NCBI GenBank assembly: GCA_002747175.1
Contig: PDTK01000030.1
Location: 1 to 64,000, forward strand
Direction: 5' to 3'
Source of the DNA: Deltaproteobacteria bacterium
Lineage (GTDB): Bacteria; Desulfobacterota; Desulfobacteria; Desulfobacterales; Desulfosarcinaceae
DNA: 64,000 nt
A program made the position numbers and the translations under genes. Shown here one piece after another: positions 34,896-42,548 of this stretch; position 1 is the first letter of the stretch; every line of letters begins with the position of its first letter. The notes under the pieces were generated by a model. The model was given only the letters and a program-made list of their open reading frames with translations, was not told the origin of the DNA and did no database searches.

Positions 34896-36623
34896 TCATC
34901 CGCACATCATCAAGTTGGCTATTTCAGTAACGATATTGTGCGTACCGTCCTCAATCGACGGAGGCGGCTGTATGGTGCGGTCCAAAACAGATTGAATACA
35001 TCCTGCCGCATCTTCAACGGACTCAACAATCATCGGCGGCATCTTGAAATGGCTGTAAAATTGTTGGGCATCCAGCCGATGGGCGTCCGAATCCGGCCAG
35101 CAGACCGGCAGGCTTCCCACGGCCAGGGCTTCGTTGAAACTGATTCCGAAAGCGCTGATAAAAACCCGTGAACGCGCCAGATCCTCCGCAAAGTTGTCGG
35201 CAAATGCCTGTACGATTCGGGCGTTGACATCCATTGGGGCCAATGCAGCGAAAAGTGCCTCCCTGAGCTTTTGTTCGTGCAGATAAACCAGCACATCAAT
35301 CGATTTTGCGGGGACATTGCGGGACCACTTACGGATCTCATCCCGAAGAATGATATATTGATTGCCGCCGATGATCCGTGGAAATGCCTTTTTTGACGGT
35401 CGGCAGGAATTTTCAAAAATGCCGGCCGGCGCCGCGCCGGTGGACTGTCCCAATATATTCGGAAAAACGACCATGTCCGCATCTTGAGACCAGGATTGCA
35501 TGTTCTCAATGGACACACAGCGTATCGCCGGGTCCATGGATGATCGCCAATTCTCATCGAGTCCGCGTTGATCGAAGATATCGAACACCAGCAGATCGTA
35601 GTCTTTGGAAAAATCTGTCGGCAGCGGATTGCCCGGCTCGGTTCCGGAACGGATCTGCCTGTCCAGGGCGCCCCATCGGGTCCGAAAGCCCATCTCCTTG
35701 AGCTTCGTTCGGGCTCCTGCATCGTCTATGAGAAAATGTACCGGCCAGCCAAGACGCTCGGTTATCTGGCGGGCCAGTTCCATGGATCTCATCAGGTGTC
35801 CATAACCAAATGGCCCACCGGCATCAATCACGAAAAGCACGTTATGAATTTTTTCCACCAGACGGCGCTGATGGACATGGGCATTGATCGCCTTCAGGGC
35901 CGGACGGTCCTCGAGCAGCCGGACCACCTCGGGCAAGGAAAAATCAAGGCCCTGAGCCGTCAGCGCATCGTAGACCGCATTCATGAAAACCAGATCGGCA
36001 AGGGTGTCCACGGACAGACGATGGGCCGCCATGTACAGCGACCGATCCAGGTGAATATCGATTGGCCTGAAAAGATCGGGCTGTAATCCGATCACCGGGA
36101 ATTGGTGTTCCTTAAATTCCGGTCTGTCAGCCAGATCATCAGCCCGTTGCCAGGCCTCGATCCGGCTGGCGACAATTCCCTGAAGGGCAATCTGCCGCCC
36201 GGATGCATCGGGGGGAAAGCGTGCCGTATCCGCGTCGGGATGCTGCCGCAATTGCGCAACGATGCGATCGATGGCCGGCGCGTGGATCAATGGGCAATCC
36301 GCACTGACCAGCACACACAGGTCGGCACGATGGGCTTCGGCGGCACGCCGCAACCGCGTGGTCACATGATCAACCTCGCCCTCATACCAGAAGCAGTCGA
36401 TGCCATTTTGCCGGGCGAACGCCTTTAATGGGGTGTTCACCGCTTCGTTGACCGTGGTCAGAACGATTGAATCGATCTCACGGCTCTGCTTGAGACCGTC
36501 AATCACCCATTGCAGCAACGAACGATCCCCGATGCGTCGCATTTGTTTCGCCGGCAGCCGTGACGAACTGAGTCTGGCCACCACAAACGCCACCGCTTTT
36601 TTGGAAATCGGCCTGTCTGCCAT
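34896..36623 (-). CDS. Fused SpsF-like cytidylyltransferase and PseG-like hydrolase
   Basis: 575 aa. Residues about 10-245 are a cytidylyltransferase of the SpsF/NeuA-like family (VVARLSSSRLPAKQMRRIG, CVLVSADCPLIHAPA), which would activate a nonulosonic acid as CMP-sugar. Residues about 265-575 resemble PseG/SpsG, the UDP-sugar hydrolase (VLFVIDAGGPFGYGHLMRSM, DYDLLVFDIFDQRGLDENW, FISAFGISFNEALA). The two normally separate pathway steps are joined in one chain. The frame is open to 36737, but ATG 36623 overlaps the pseC stop by one base (TGATG) and begins MADRPISKK, so it is chosen. No gene symbol is given because two functions are merged. Confidence 0.87.
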   Translation of the reverse strand: MADRPISKKAVAFVVARLSSSRLPAKQMRRIGDRSLLQWVIDGLKQSREIDSIVLTTVNEAVNTPLKAFARQNGIDCFWYEGEVDHVTTRLRRAAEAHRADLCVLVSADCPLIHAPAIDRIVAQLRQHPDADTARFPPDASGRQIALQGIVASRIEAWQRADDLADRPEFKEHQFPVIGLQPDLFRPIDIHLDRSLYMAAHRLSVDTLADLVFMNAVYDALTAQGLDFSLPEVVRLLEDRPALKAINAHVHQRRLVEKIHNVLFVIDAGGPFGYGHLMRSMELARQITERLGWPVHFLIDDAGARTKLKEMGFRTRWGALDRQIRSGTEPGNPLPTDFSKDYDLLVFDIFDQRGLDENWRSSMDPAIRCVSIENMQSWSQDADMVVFPNILGQSTGAAPAGIFENSCRPSKKAFPRIIGGNQYIILRDEIRKWSRNVPAKSIDVLVYLHEQKLREALFAALAPMDVNARIVQAFADNFAEDLARSRVFISAFGISFNEALAVGSLPVCWPDSDAHRLDAQQFYSHFKMPPMIVESVEDAAGCIQSVLDRTIQPPPSIEDGTHNIVTEIANLMMCG

Positions 36624-37756
36624 CAATTGAACGCCGCTTGAAGTGTATCGATGACGAGGTGCACATCCGCATCGCGCATCGCCGGATAAACAGGCAAGGA
36701 CAAAATGGTCTCGTATACGGATTCGGCAACCGGACACTGCCCTTTCACGGCCCCTGCCCGATGTTGATAAAACCGGTGAAGGTTCAAAGGGATATAATGA
36801 ACATTGACGCCGATGCCTTTTTCCCGCATGACCCTGAATATCGCTTTGCGTTTGTCCGTCCGGCCAGCGTCTGAAATGCGCACCACATACAGGTGGTATA
36901 CATGCCTCACGTTGTCATATACCCGCAACGGCGAGATGCCATCCATGGATTCAAAGGCCTGATCGTATTGGGAGGCAATCCTTCGGCGCCGCTCTATCCA
37001 ATGATCCGCCTTTTTCAATTGGCTCAGTCCCAAAGCGCACTGGAAATCCGTGATGCGGTAGTTGAAGCCCAGATCCACGACCTCATAGGACCAGGTTGCC
37101 TGTTCACGGCGCCGGTGAAGGTCTGAGTCGATGCCATGATTTCTGAAACGCCGCATGCGCTCGGCCACATGGGCATGCCGGGTAACGATGGCGCCCCCTT
37201 CGCCGGTGGTGATGTGTTTGACCGGATGAAAACTGTAAACCGCTGCATCCGCGATATCTGCTACCGATCGGCCGTTCCAGGCCGCCCCCAGCGCATGGCA
37301 GGCGTCGCTGATCAGCGAAAGTCCATGTTCATCGGCAATCGCTTTCAGGGCCGGATAGTCGCAGGGTTGGCCCGCATAATCGACCGCTATGATGGCTTTG
37401 GTGCGGGAACCGATGTGTTTTCGCACGGCGTCGACATCCATAAGCAGGGTATCGGAATCGACATCCACAATGACGGGCCTGGCCCCCATGGCGATGACGC
37501 AGTTGGCTGTTGCGGCAAAGGTGATGGCCGGAACGATCACTTCATCATCTGTGGTGATCCCCATGGCGTAAGCCGCGCAATGCAGTGCCGCCGTTCCGCT
37601 GGATACGGCGACAGCATGGGGGGCGCCGGTGTAATCGGATAGCGCCCGTTCGAATTCACCGATTATGGGTCCGGTGGTCAACCAATCGGATTGCAGGACA
37701 CGCACAACCGCATCAATGTCCGATTGATCAACCTGGTGTCGGCCGTATGGTATCAA
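36623..37756 (-). CDS. pseC: UDP-4-amino-4,6-dideoxy-AltNAc transaminase
   Basis: About 377 aa PLP aminotransferase of the DegT/DnrJ/EryC1 family. It converts the 4-keto product of PseB to the 4-amino sugar. Motifs are VSSGTAALHCAAYAMGI, VIVPAITFAATANCVI, SDACHALGAAW and SFHPVKHITTGEGG (PLP lysine). In a longer frame the start is 37810 inside pseB, but TTG 37756 overlaps the pseB stop (TTGA), is preceded by GGAGATGG and gives a length of 377, close to known PseC proteins. The downstream stop overlaps the next ORF start by one base. Translationally coupled operon. Confidence 0.9.
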   Translation of the reverse strand: MIPYGRHQVDQSDIDAVVRVLQSDWLTTGPIIGEFERALSDYTGAPHAVAVSSGTAALHCAAYAMGITTDDEVIVPAITFAATANCVIAMGARPVIVDVDSDTLLMDVDAVRKHIGSRTKAIIAVDYAGQPCDYPALKAIADEHGLSLISDACHALGAAWNGRSVADIADAAVYSFHPVKHITTGEGGAIVTRHAHVAERMRRFRNHGIDSDLHRRREQATWSYEVVDLGFNYRITDFQCALGLSQLKKADHWIERRRRIASQYDQAFESMDGISPLRVYDNVRHVYHLYVVRISDAGRTDKRKAIFRVMREKGIGVNVHYIPLNLHRFYQHRAGAVKGQCPVAESVYETILSLPVYPAMRDADVHLVIDTLQAAFN

Positions 37757-38748
37757 GGGGCGTCCATCTCCTCGGCAATCATCAGCTTCAAGGCTTCTCC
37801 GGTGAGCCATTGGGCGTTTCGGTCACTGCTGTAGCGAAACTCGGAGTCGACCGGCCTGCCGTTTTCAACATGGTCCGAACGCCATTCTGAGCGAAAGGGC
37901 GGTGGGGTGATGATGTAATAGTTGTCGAATTCCAATGCCTGGCGGGAATCCTCCTCGGTCAGCAGCACTTCGTGCAGTTTTTCCCCCGGCCGGATGCCAA
38001 TGATCTCATGCCGGCAGCCCGGGGCGACCACCTTGGCCAGATCTACAATCCGCATGCTCGGAATCTTGGGGACAAAAATCTCACCACCCTGCATCGATTC
38101 GATGGACGAAAAGACCAATTCAACGGCCTGCTTGAGGGAAATCCAAAAGCGCGTCATGCGCACATCCGTTATAGGCACCACCCCCCCGGCCCTTTTTTCG
38201 ATTAAAATTGGAACGATGCTGCCGCGGCTGCCGATAACATTGCCGTAGCGAACAACCGAAAAACAGGTGTCTTTGGGTCCTGTATAAACGCCGGCGGATA
38301 CGAACAATTTGTCGGCACACAGCTTTGTGGCCCCGTACAGGTTGGCTGGACTGACGGCCTTATCGCTGCTCAGAGCGACAACCTTTTTCACCCCGCAATC
38401 AATGGCTGCATCAATGATGTTGGAGGCGCCCAAGATATTGGTTTTGATCACTTCCAGCGGGTTGTACTCGGCCGTCGGCACCTGTTTCAAAGCGGCGGCA
38501 TGGATGACGATATCGACCCCCCGGAAGGCACGATAGAGACGTTCACGATCCCTGACGTCACCAATGAAATAGCGCATCGGCCGACCGTACCCATCTGGAA
38601 AAACATTTCTCATCTGTAGTTGCTTGACTTCATCCCTGCTGAAGATGATGATCCGTCGCGGGCGATATTGATCCAAAACCATTTGGGCAAACTTGCGACC
38701 GAAGGATCCGGTTCCGCCGGTAATCAGAATGTTTGCATTGTTGAACAT
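37753..38748 (-). CDS. pseB: UDP-GlcNAc 4,6-dehydratase (inverting)
   Basis: 331 aa extended SDR of the PseB/FlaA1 type, the first step of pseudaminic acid synthesis. ILITGGTGSFGRKFAQ binds NADP, FSRDEVKQLQMRN follows, and the active site is in ANLYGATKLCADKLF (YGATK). MGGT-like C-terminal motif QGGEIFVPKIPSMRI and HEIIGIRPGEKLHEVLL are typical of the family. The frame reaches 38811, but ATG 38748 begins MFNNANILITGG and matches family starts. It heads the pse operon. A possible promoter lies 240 bases upstream, with a C11 tract between. Confidence 0.93.
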   Translation of the reverse strand: MFNNANILITGGTGSFGRKFAQMVLDQYRPRRIIIFSRDEVKQLQMRNVFPDGYGRPMRYFIGDVRDRERLYRAFRGVDIVIHAAALKQVPTAEYNPLEVIKTNILGASNIIDAAIDCGVKKVVALSSDKAVSPANLYGATKLCADKLFVSAGVYTGPKDTCFSVVRYGNVIGSRGSIVPILIEKRAGGVVPITDVRMTRFWISLKQAVELVFSSIESMQGGEIFVPKIPSMRIVDLAKVVAPGCRHEIIGIRPGEKLHEVLLTEEDSRQALEFDNYYIITPPPFRSEWRSDHVENGRPVDSEFRYSSDRNAQWLTGEALKLMIAEEMDAP

Positions 38749-39109
38749 AATCGCCTCGCTTCCCACAGCTGAAAGCTCCGCCTGGCCAGTTACACACCAA
38801 CGACCTGGCAACTGGCTGTTAATTGAAAATTTTAACGGCGCATCCCCCCCCCCCGGGGTGAATGAAGATTGTGGACCACCGCATGATCAGGGTGGAGCGC
38901 GGATTGGAACGGCTTATCAAACCCCTAAAATACGTGCCGGAAGAACGTCGAGGGAGTAGAGGTTTTTCAGTTGCCGACTTATGGGTTGCTATTTATAAAC
39001 AATCGCAAAATATATTACAACGATTTTATATCATTAGATAATTAATAATTTCAGGGTAGCCTCATGATCAAAATTCTCACATCGATATAACCGCGCACCA
39101 CCGATGCTT
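38749..39109. other. Intergenic region upstream of pseB, with C11/G4 tract
   Basis: 361 bp separate pseB from the broken TPR gene. The region holds a homopolymer of 11 C followed by 4 G (38844-38858, G-rich on the pseB strand) about 96 bases upstream of the pseB start, then an AT-rich stretch (about 38985-39060) with the proposed promoter. No gene is seen. The tract length could vary between cells. Confidence 0.6.
38992..39020 (-). promoter_or_regulatory. Putative sigma-70 promoter for pse operon
   Basis: On the minus strand TTGTAA (39015-39020) and TATAAA (38992-38997) are separated by exactly 17 bases. The region is AT-rich and lies upstream of the first pse gene, about 240 bases from its start. 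The -35 box is only a partial match, so confidence is moderate. Confidence 0.4.
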
Positions 39110-39610
39110 TCACCCGCTCAATTTTCCAATTCGATCCGTTGCATCGAAATTCCAGGGTTCAATGTCAAGTACGCGCTCATAAAAAGTTCACGCGTCATCA
39201 GTCTTACCGATGGCAACACAGATATGTCCGGCCACCATCAATGCATCAATATCCTCGGGGTTGTCTTTGAGCACGGACAGATAAATCTGCATGGCATCGT
39301 CTAAACGGCCCTGCTCTACAAAATAAAAATCGGCAAGATTCTTTCTGAAATTGATATTGCCCGGTTCGAGTGAAACGGCCTTTTCATAGCACTCCAGACT
39401 GCGGTCTTTTTCTTCCTGGCGATAATACAGAACGCCCAGGTCATTGAAGGCCACCGCAACATCCGGTTTTCCTTTGACCAGTTGTTCCAGGCAGTCGATT
39501 GCGCCGGATACATTCCCTTCATCTAAAAGCCCCTGGACTTGTAGACATTTTTTTTCAACTTCAGGATCATCCAAGAAAGTGGTCTTGTCTCCGTCAAGTT
39601 GGCTGGGCAT
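39110..39610 (-). pseudogene. TPR protein gene interrupted by in-frame TGA
   Basis: The first 140 codons (39188-39610) form TPR units (DVAVAFNDLGVLYYRQEEKD, YEKAVSLEPGNINFRKNLAD) and end in CVAIGKTDDA then TGA (39188-39190). The same frame continues for 25 more codons (TFYERVLDIEPWNFDATDRI, then GKLSG) to TGA at 39110-39112, clearly completing the last TPR helix. A single CGA-to-TGA change would explain it. Either the protein is slightly shortened or there is readthrough. A selenocysteine role is unlikely at this TPR position. It may otherwise be functional. Confidence 0.7.
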
Positions 39611-39994
39611 CGGTTTTCACCTCGTTTTTCGTATGATTGAGGTTAATCCGCCACCGTCATCACCTTGACACAAAATTGTCAGGGCGTTGACCGCAACGGG
39701 CTGATTGTATGCCTGATGAACGCGCTGCATGCATACCATCCGCCGTCATCAGCGGAGATGCCTTTCCATTTTTGATATATGGATGCGCGTTCAATGGAGT
39801 ATTAAGCAAAAAACAGGCCAAAAAATTCACACTGCAAAAATAACATGCCTGACAACCTCTACTAAGGAGGCTAACGCTAATGGCTAAAAGCCAATTGATT
39901 TTCTTTTGGTGAAAATGTGGCCGCACTCAGTCCTGTCCGGGAAAAGCTTTTTAAATAACGATCAAGTGTGGGAAATGGAAGGGATATCGATAGG
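39611..39994. other. 384-bp gap without a convincing gene
   Basis: No coding region is supported. An AAGGAGG precedes a ten-codon ATG frame on the plus strand (39881-39913, MAKSQLIFFW), too short to call. The bases near 39660-39780 could hold the end of the transcript of the TPR gene to the right. Confidence 0.45.
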
Positions 39995-41236
39995 TCAGGC
40001 CGTACCGGAAAACCCGCTGAATTCATCTGCATCTTCATCCATGGAAACACCGTATATATCTTCACCGTCAAACTTGAAAACAATGTGGGACGGATCAATG
40101 GTTCCGTCCGCAGTTTCATTCTGCCGAATCGTCAAGCCAACGGTGGCGGTGTAGGTATCCTTGTCAAAAAGAACATAGTCGGGAAAAGGATTGAGTTCGA
40201 TTTCCGTAGACGGTATGTCATCACCGAAATTGTAGGTATTGGCAAGATTGGCATCCCTGGCACGAGATATGGACCAATTGAACCGGTTTTCAATGGAGCT
40301 GGGATCCATCTCTTTGGAAAAAAGAAACTGCATGCGCAGGCTTTTTTCAGCCCCGGCGTTTTCCAGGTAACTGTCAATGGCCGAGACATGATAATCTTTG
40401 GTCATACGATAGGGAAAGGAGCTGTTGGCAAGGGCGAAAACAATCCTCGGCGGTTCTTTTTCATCAATATAATATTCCACGGTCCGGCCAAGGTTTTCAT
40501 CCAGCTTGGATAACGCTTCCTGAACATCCCGGGCGTCTTCAATCTGCCCCATGTCCGCATAGGCATACCCCATCTCGGCCATGGCATCGTAAAATTCAGG
40601 ATTGATATTCAGTGCTTCCTCAAAGTGTTCGATGGCTTTTTTATAATCCCCGGACTGAGCGTACATTTTGCCCATGCCGTAGTCTCCGACATGACTGTCG
40701 GGCTCGACACGCTTCACTTCACGGAATTGGTGTTCCGCTTCCGTGTAGTTTTTCACCTTCAGCAACGATTCGCCGTATGAATATCGATTGGTCGCACTGG
40801 GATTGACCTGGACGGCCCCGAGGTATTGTTCGGTCGCTTCTTCGTAACGTCCTTCCGCAAAAAATATTTGACCCAGTGATGTGCGCAGGTCGTCCCGATC
40901 CGGGTTGCGCTCGATGGCGGCTGTGTAGGCGTCGATTGCCTTGTCTGTTTTTTTCAACTTTAGATAACTCTGGACCAGGTATTTGGTGGCATCGACGTTG
41001 TAGTCGGAATTGGGGGCGAGATTAACGGCGGCTGCGAAGTTTTTGGCCGCTTCGGTGTAATCCTTGTTCAGGTACTGATCGATGCCGGTCTGCAGGAACT
41101 GGTTGGACAGATCTTCCATTCCGCCCTGCTGCTCGCGCATCGCCTCGAAAACAGCCGTGGCATCCTGTGTCTCAAAGATCCGGGGTTTTCTCACCTCGTA
41201 AAGTGAATTATTTAAAATGGTTGCTATGCCGCTCAT
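39995..41236 (-). CDS. TPR protein with C-terminal SbsA-like Ig domain
   Basis: About 413 aa. TPR units occupy residues about 40-265 (ATEQYLGAVQVNPSATNRY, HFEEALNINPEFYDAMAEMG). The C-terminal 130 residues contain an Ig-like unit of the Big_5/SbsA kind (FSKEMDPSSIENRFNW) and an acidic tail. The reading frame runs upstream to 41362 through repeat B2, but ATG 41236 has GGGAG nine bases upstream and starts MSGIATILNN, which looks real. No signal peptide is seen. It is possibly a flagellar or secretion partner, because such domains occur beside flagellins. That remains inference. Confidence 0.75.
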   Translation of the reverse strand: MSGIATILNNSLYEVRKPRIFETQDATAVFEAMREQQGGMEDLSNQFLQTGIDQYLNKDYTEAAKNFAAAVNLAPNSDYNVDATKYLVQSYLKLKKTDKAIDAYTAAIERNPDRDDLRTSLGQIFFAEGRYEEATEQYLGAVQVNPSATNRYSYGESLLKVKNYTEAEHQFREVKRVEPDSHVGDYGMGKMYAQSGDYKKAIEHFEEALNINPEFYDAMAEMGYAYADMGQIEDARDVQEALSKLDENLGRTVEYYIDEKEPPRIVFALANSSFPYRMTKDYHVSAIDSYLENAGAEKSLRMQFLFSKEMDPSSIENRFNWSISRARDANLANTYNFGDDIPSTEIELNPFPDYVLFDKDTYTATVGLTIRQNETADGTIDPSHIVFKFDGEDIYGVSMDEDADEFSGFSGTA

Positions 41237-41253
41237 GGATCGTCTCCCAGGAT

Positions 41254-41415
41254 TGTTTTTGTACCTGTTCACGGGGTAGAAGCAGCCAATACCTGTAAAC
41301 CACAGCCGGTAAGCGTTTACAGAGCAAACGTAGATGCGCGGCTTCGGGCACGTATACTTCAAGTGGCCGGTAACAAAGCAGATACGGTGCCCTGTGAATG
41401 CTTACTTGTTTTTTT
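41254..41415 (-). repeat. Family B fold-back repeat, copy 2
   Basis: About 160 bp matching copies at 21013 and 59267. It lies just upstream of the TPR gene start and produces an artificial N-terminal extension of that frame. The edge sequences GTAAGCATTCACAGGGC and CCCGTGAACAGGTAC (minus strand) form the inverted ends. Confidence 0.85.
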
Positions 41416-41648
41416 ATCGGCAGGTCATGCCCATAACTTTAGGCGCCATTTAGGATCGGGATGTGAAATTCCGCGATAGGCGAATCCCGCCGGGCTTAAT
41501 GGTTTGGCGCTTTCGCTGGGGCGGGAATGGCGGCGGCGTCCGATTCAAACCCAGAATGTTTCTCGGCTTATGTAAGCGTGCATGATATTATTGGCCGGAT
41601 TTACATGTAATAAAGGGAGAGACGCTACAACCGCTCACCAAAAAGCCA

Positions 41649-41676
41649 TTGACTTTCATCTGTAATCTGCTAAAAT
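41649..41676 (+). promoter_or_regulatory. Sigma-70 promoter for the cobalamin transcript
   Basis: TTGACT (41649-41654) and TAAAAT (41671-41676), spaced 16 bases, with predicted initiation near 41683, immediately before the riboswitch. Both boxes are near consensus. This is the best promoter seen in the window. Confidence 0.6.
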
Positions 41677-41684
41677 AAATTTCA

Positions 41685-41845
41685 TAAGGTGCTAACAAGC
41701 TTAAAAGGGAATCCCGTGTAAATCGGGAACGGTCCCGCCGCTGTATTCGAGGACGAAATCCGCTTATGCCACTGTTTCGATAGTCATGAAACGGGAAGGT
41801 GCGGAGAGTAGGATGATCCGTAAGTCAGAAGACCTGCCTTAACAA
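41685..41845 (+). promoter_or_regulatory. Cobalamin riboswitch
   Basis: All conserved pieces occur in order: AAAAGGGAATCCCGTG (41703 onward), AACGGTCCCGCCGCTGTA, GCCACTG (41768-41774), GGGAAGGTGCGG and the B12-box-like AAGTCAGAAGACCTGCC (41822-41838). It folds as the adenosylcobalamin aptamer class. It is followed by an intrinsic terminator at 41909, so it may switch transcription of the downstream genes when cobalamin is plentiful. The immediate downstream gene is a remnant; the RACo-like gene starts about 700 bases farther on. Confidence 0.93.
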
Positions 41846-41908
41846 AATCGCCATGCTCACGGGTAATTGAGCAAGTGGCCACCATCTAGGGTCAAGACAG
41901 CTGGGTGC

Positions 41909-41945
41909 AGCCCTTCATGCGAGCAGAGGCATGAAGGGCTTTTTA
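41909..41945 (+). terminator. Intrinsic terminator of riboswitch expression platform
   Basis: A perfect 12-bp stem (AGCCCTTCATGC, 41909-41920; GCATGAAGGGCT, 41929-41940) with an 8-base loop, then a T run. Placed about 65 bases after the B12 box. Confidence 0.88.
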
Positions 41946-42311
41946 TATGGTCCGTTCAAAAACATCGCCGTTTGACCAAGTGTAAGGAGAGCGATCATGG
42001 CAGCCCTCGGGAGCCAACAGAACATATCCTGGGAATTGCAATGTGAGCCCAATACATAAAACGGTCGAACGGCAGTGGTTTGAAACTGGCCAGCCGGTTA
42101 ATGCAGCGCCCTGTAACAGAAAGCTGGGAGGATTTCGGGCAGGAAATCCTCCTTCGCTTTCGGTACGCATCTTTTTCCAAGATCGGCGGCTATCCTGTTT
42201 AAAATAAGCTGCCGAAAAAACCAAGCACTGGCCTCCCCCATTGCGTAAACCCCAGTGTTGCAAGAAAACGTGTCGGGTGCCCGTGACCCGCAAGGGCCGG
42301 AAGGGGCTCAA

Positions 42312-42482
42312 ATGGCCTTAAAAGCACTTGGCGATTCTTTCCCCATTCTGATAAAACAGGTAACCATGTGTGAATCAGCACGGCGATTGGACGATCTCGA
42401 ACCGTAACTGGAGATGGTTGTCACCGGTCGCTGCGCCGCCGCGAATCTCGTCACGGAAATGAAGGCAGTCAAACACGACTGA
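42312..42482 (+). pseudogene. Remnant of cob(I)alamin adenosyltransferase (cobO/btuR)
   Basis: One frame from ATG 42312 to TGA 42482 is interrupted by a TAA at 42405. After the TAA it reads LEMVVTGRCAAANLVTEMK and ends AVKHD, which resembles the C-terminus of CobO/BtuR (VLTGR..., then ADLVTEM.E.KH), with a short deletion. Upstream of the TAA only weak similarity remains. The riboswitch about 470 bases upstream is the usual control for this gene, which supports the reading. The 41946-42548 region otherwise contains no supported gene. It can be checked by translated search. Confidence 0.55.
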
Positions 42483-42548
42483 CGGGATGGGGTTCAGGTC
42501 AGACCGAAAATCGATATGTAAAAAACTTTTCCAGACAAGGTATTTCAC

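Noticed and set aside
39188..39190. TGA as selenocysteine codon
   Set aside because: The position is a TPR surface residue with no redox role, and no SECIS-like element was apparent. A CGA-to-TGA nonsense change is simpler.
42250..42270. Possible fifth family A start (CCCCAGTGTTGCAAG)
   Set aside because: Only about 14 bases match, with no arms or core, so not counted as a copy.
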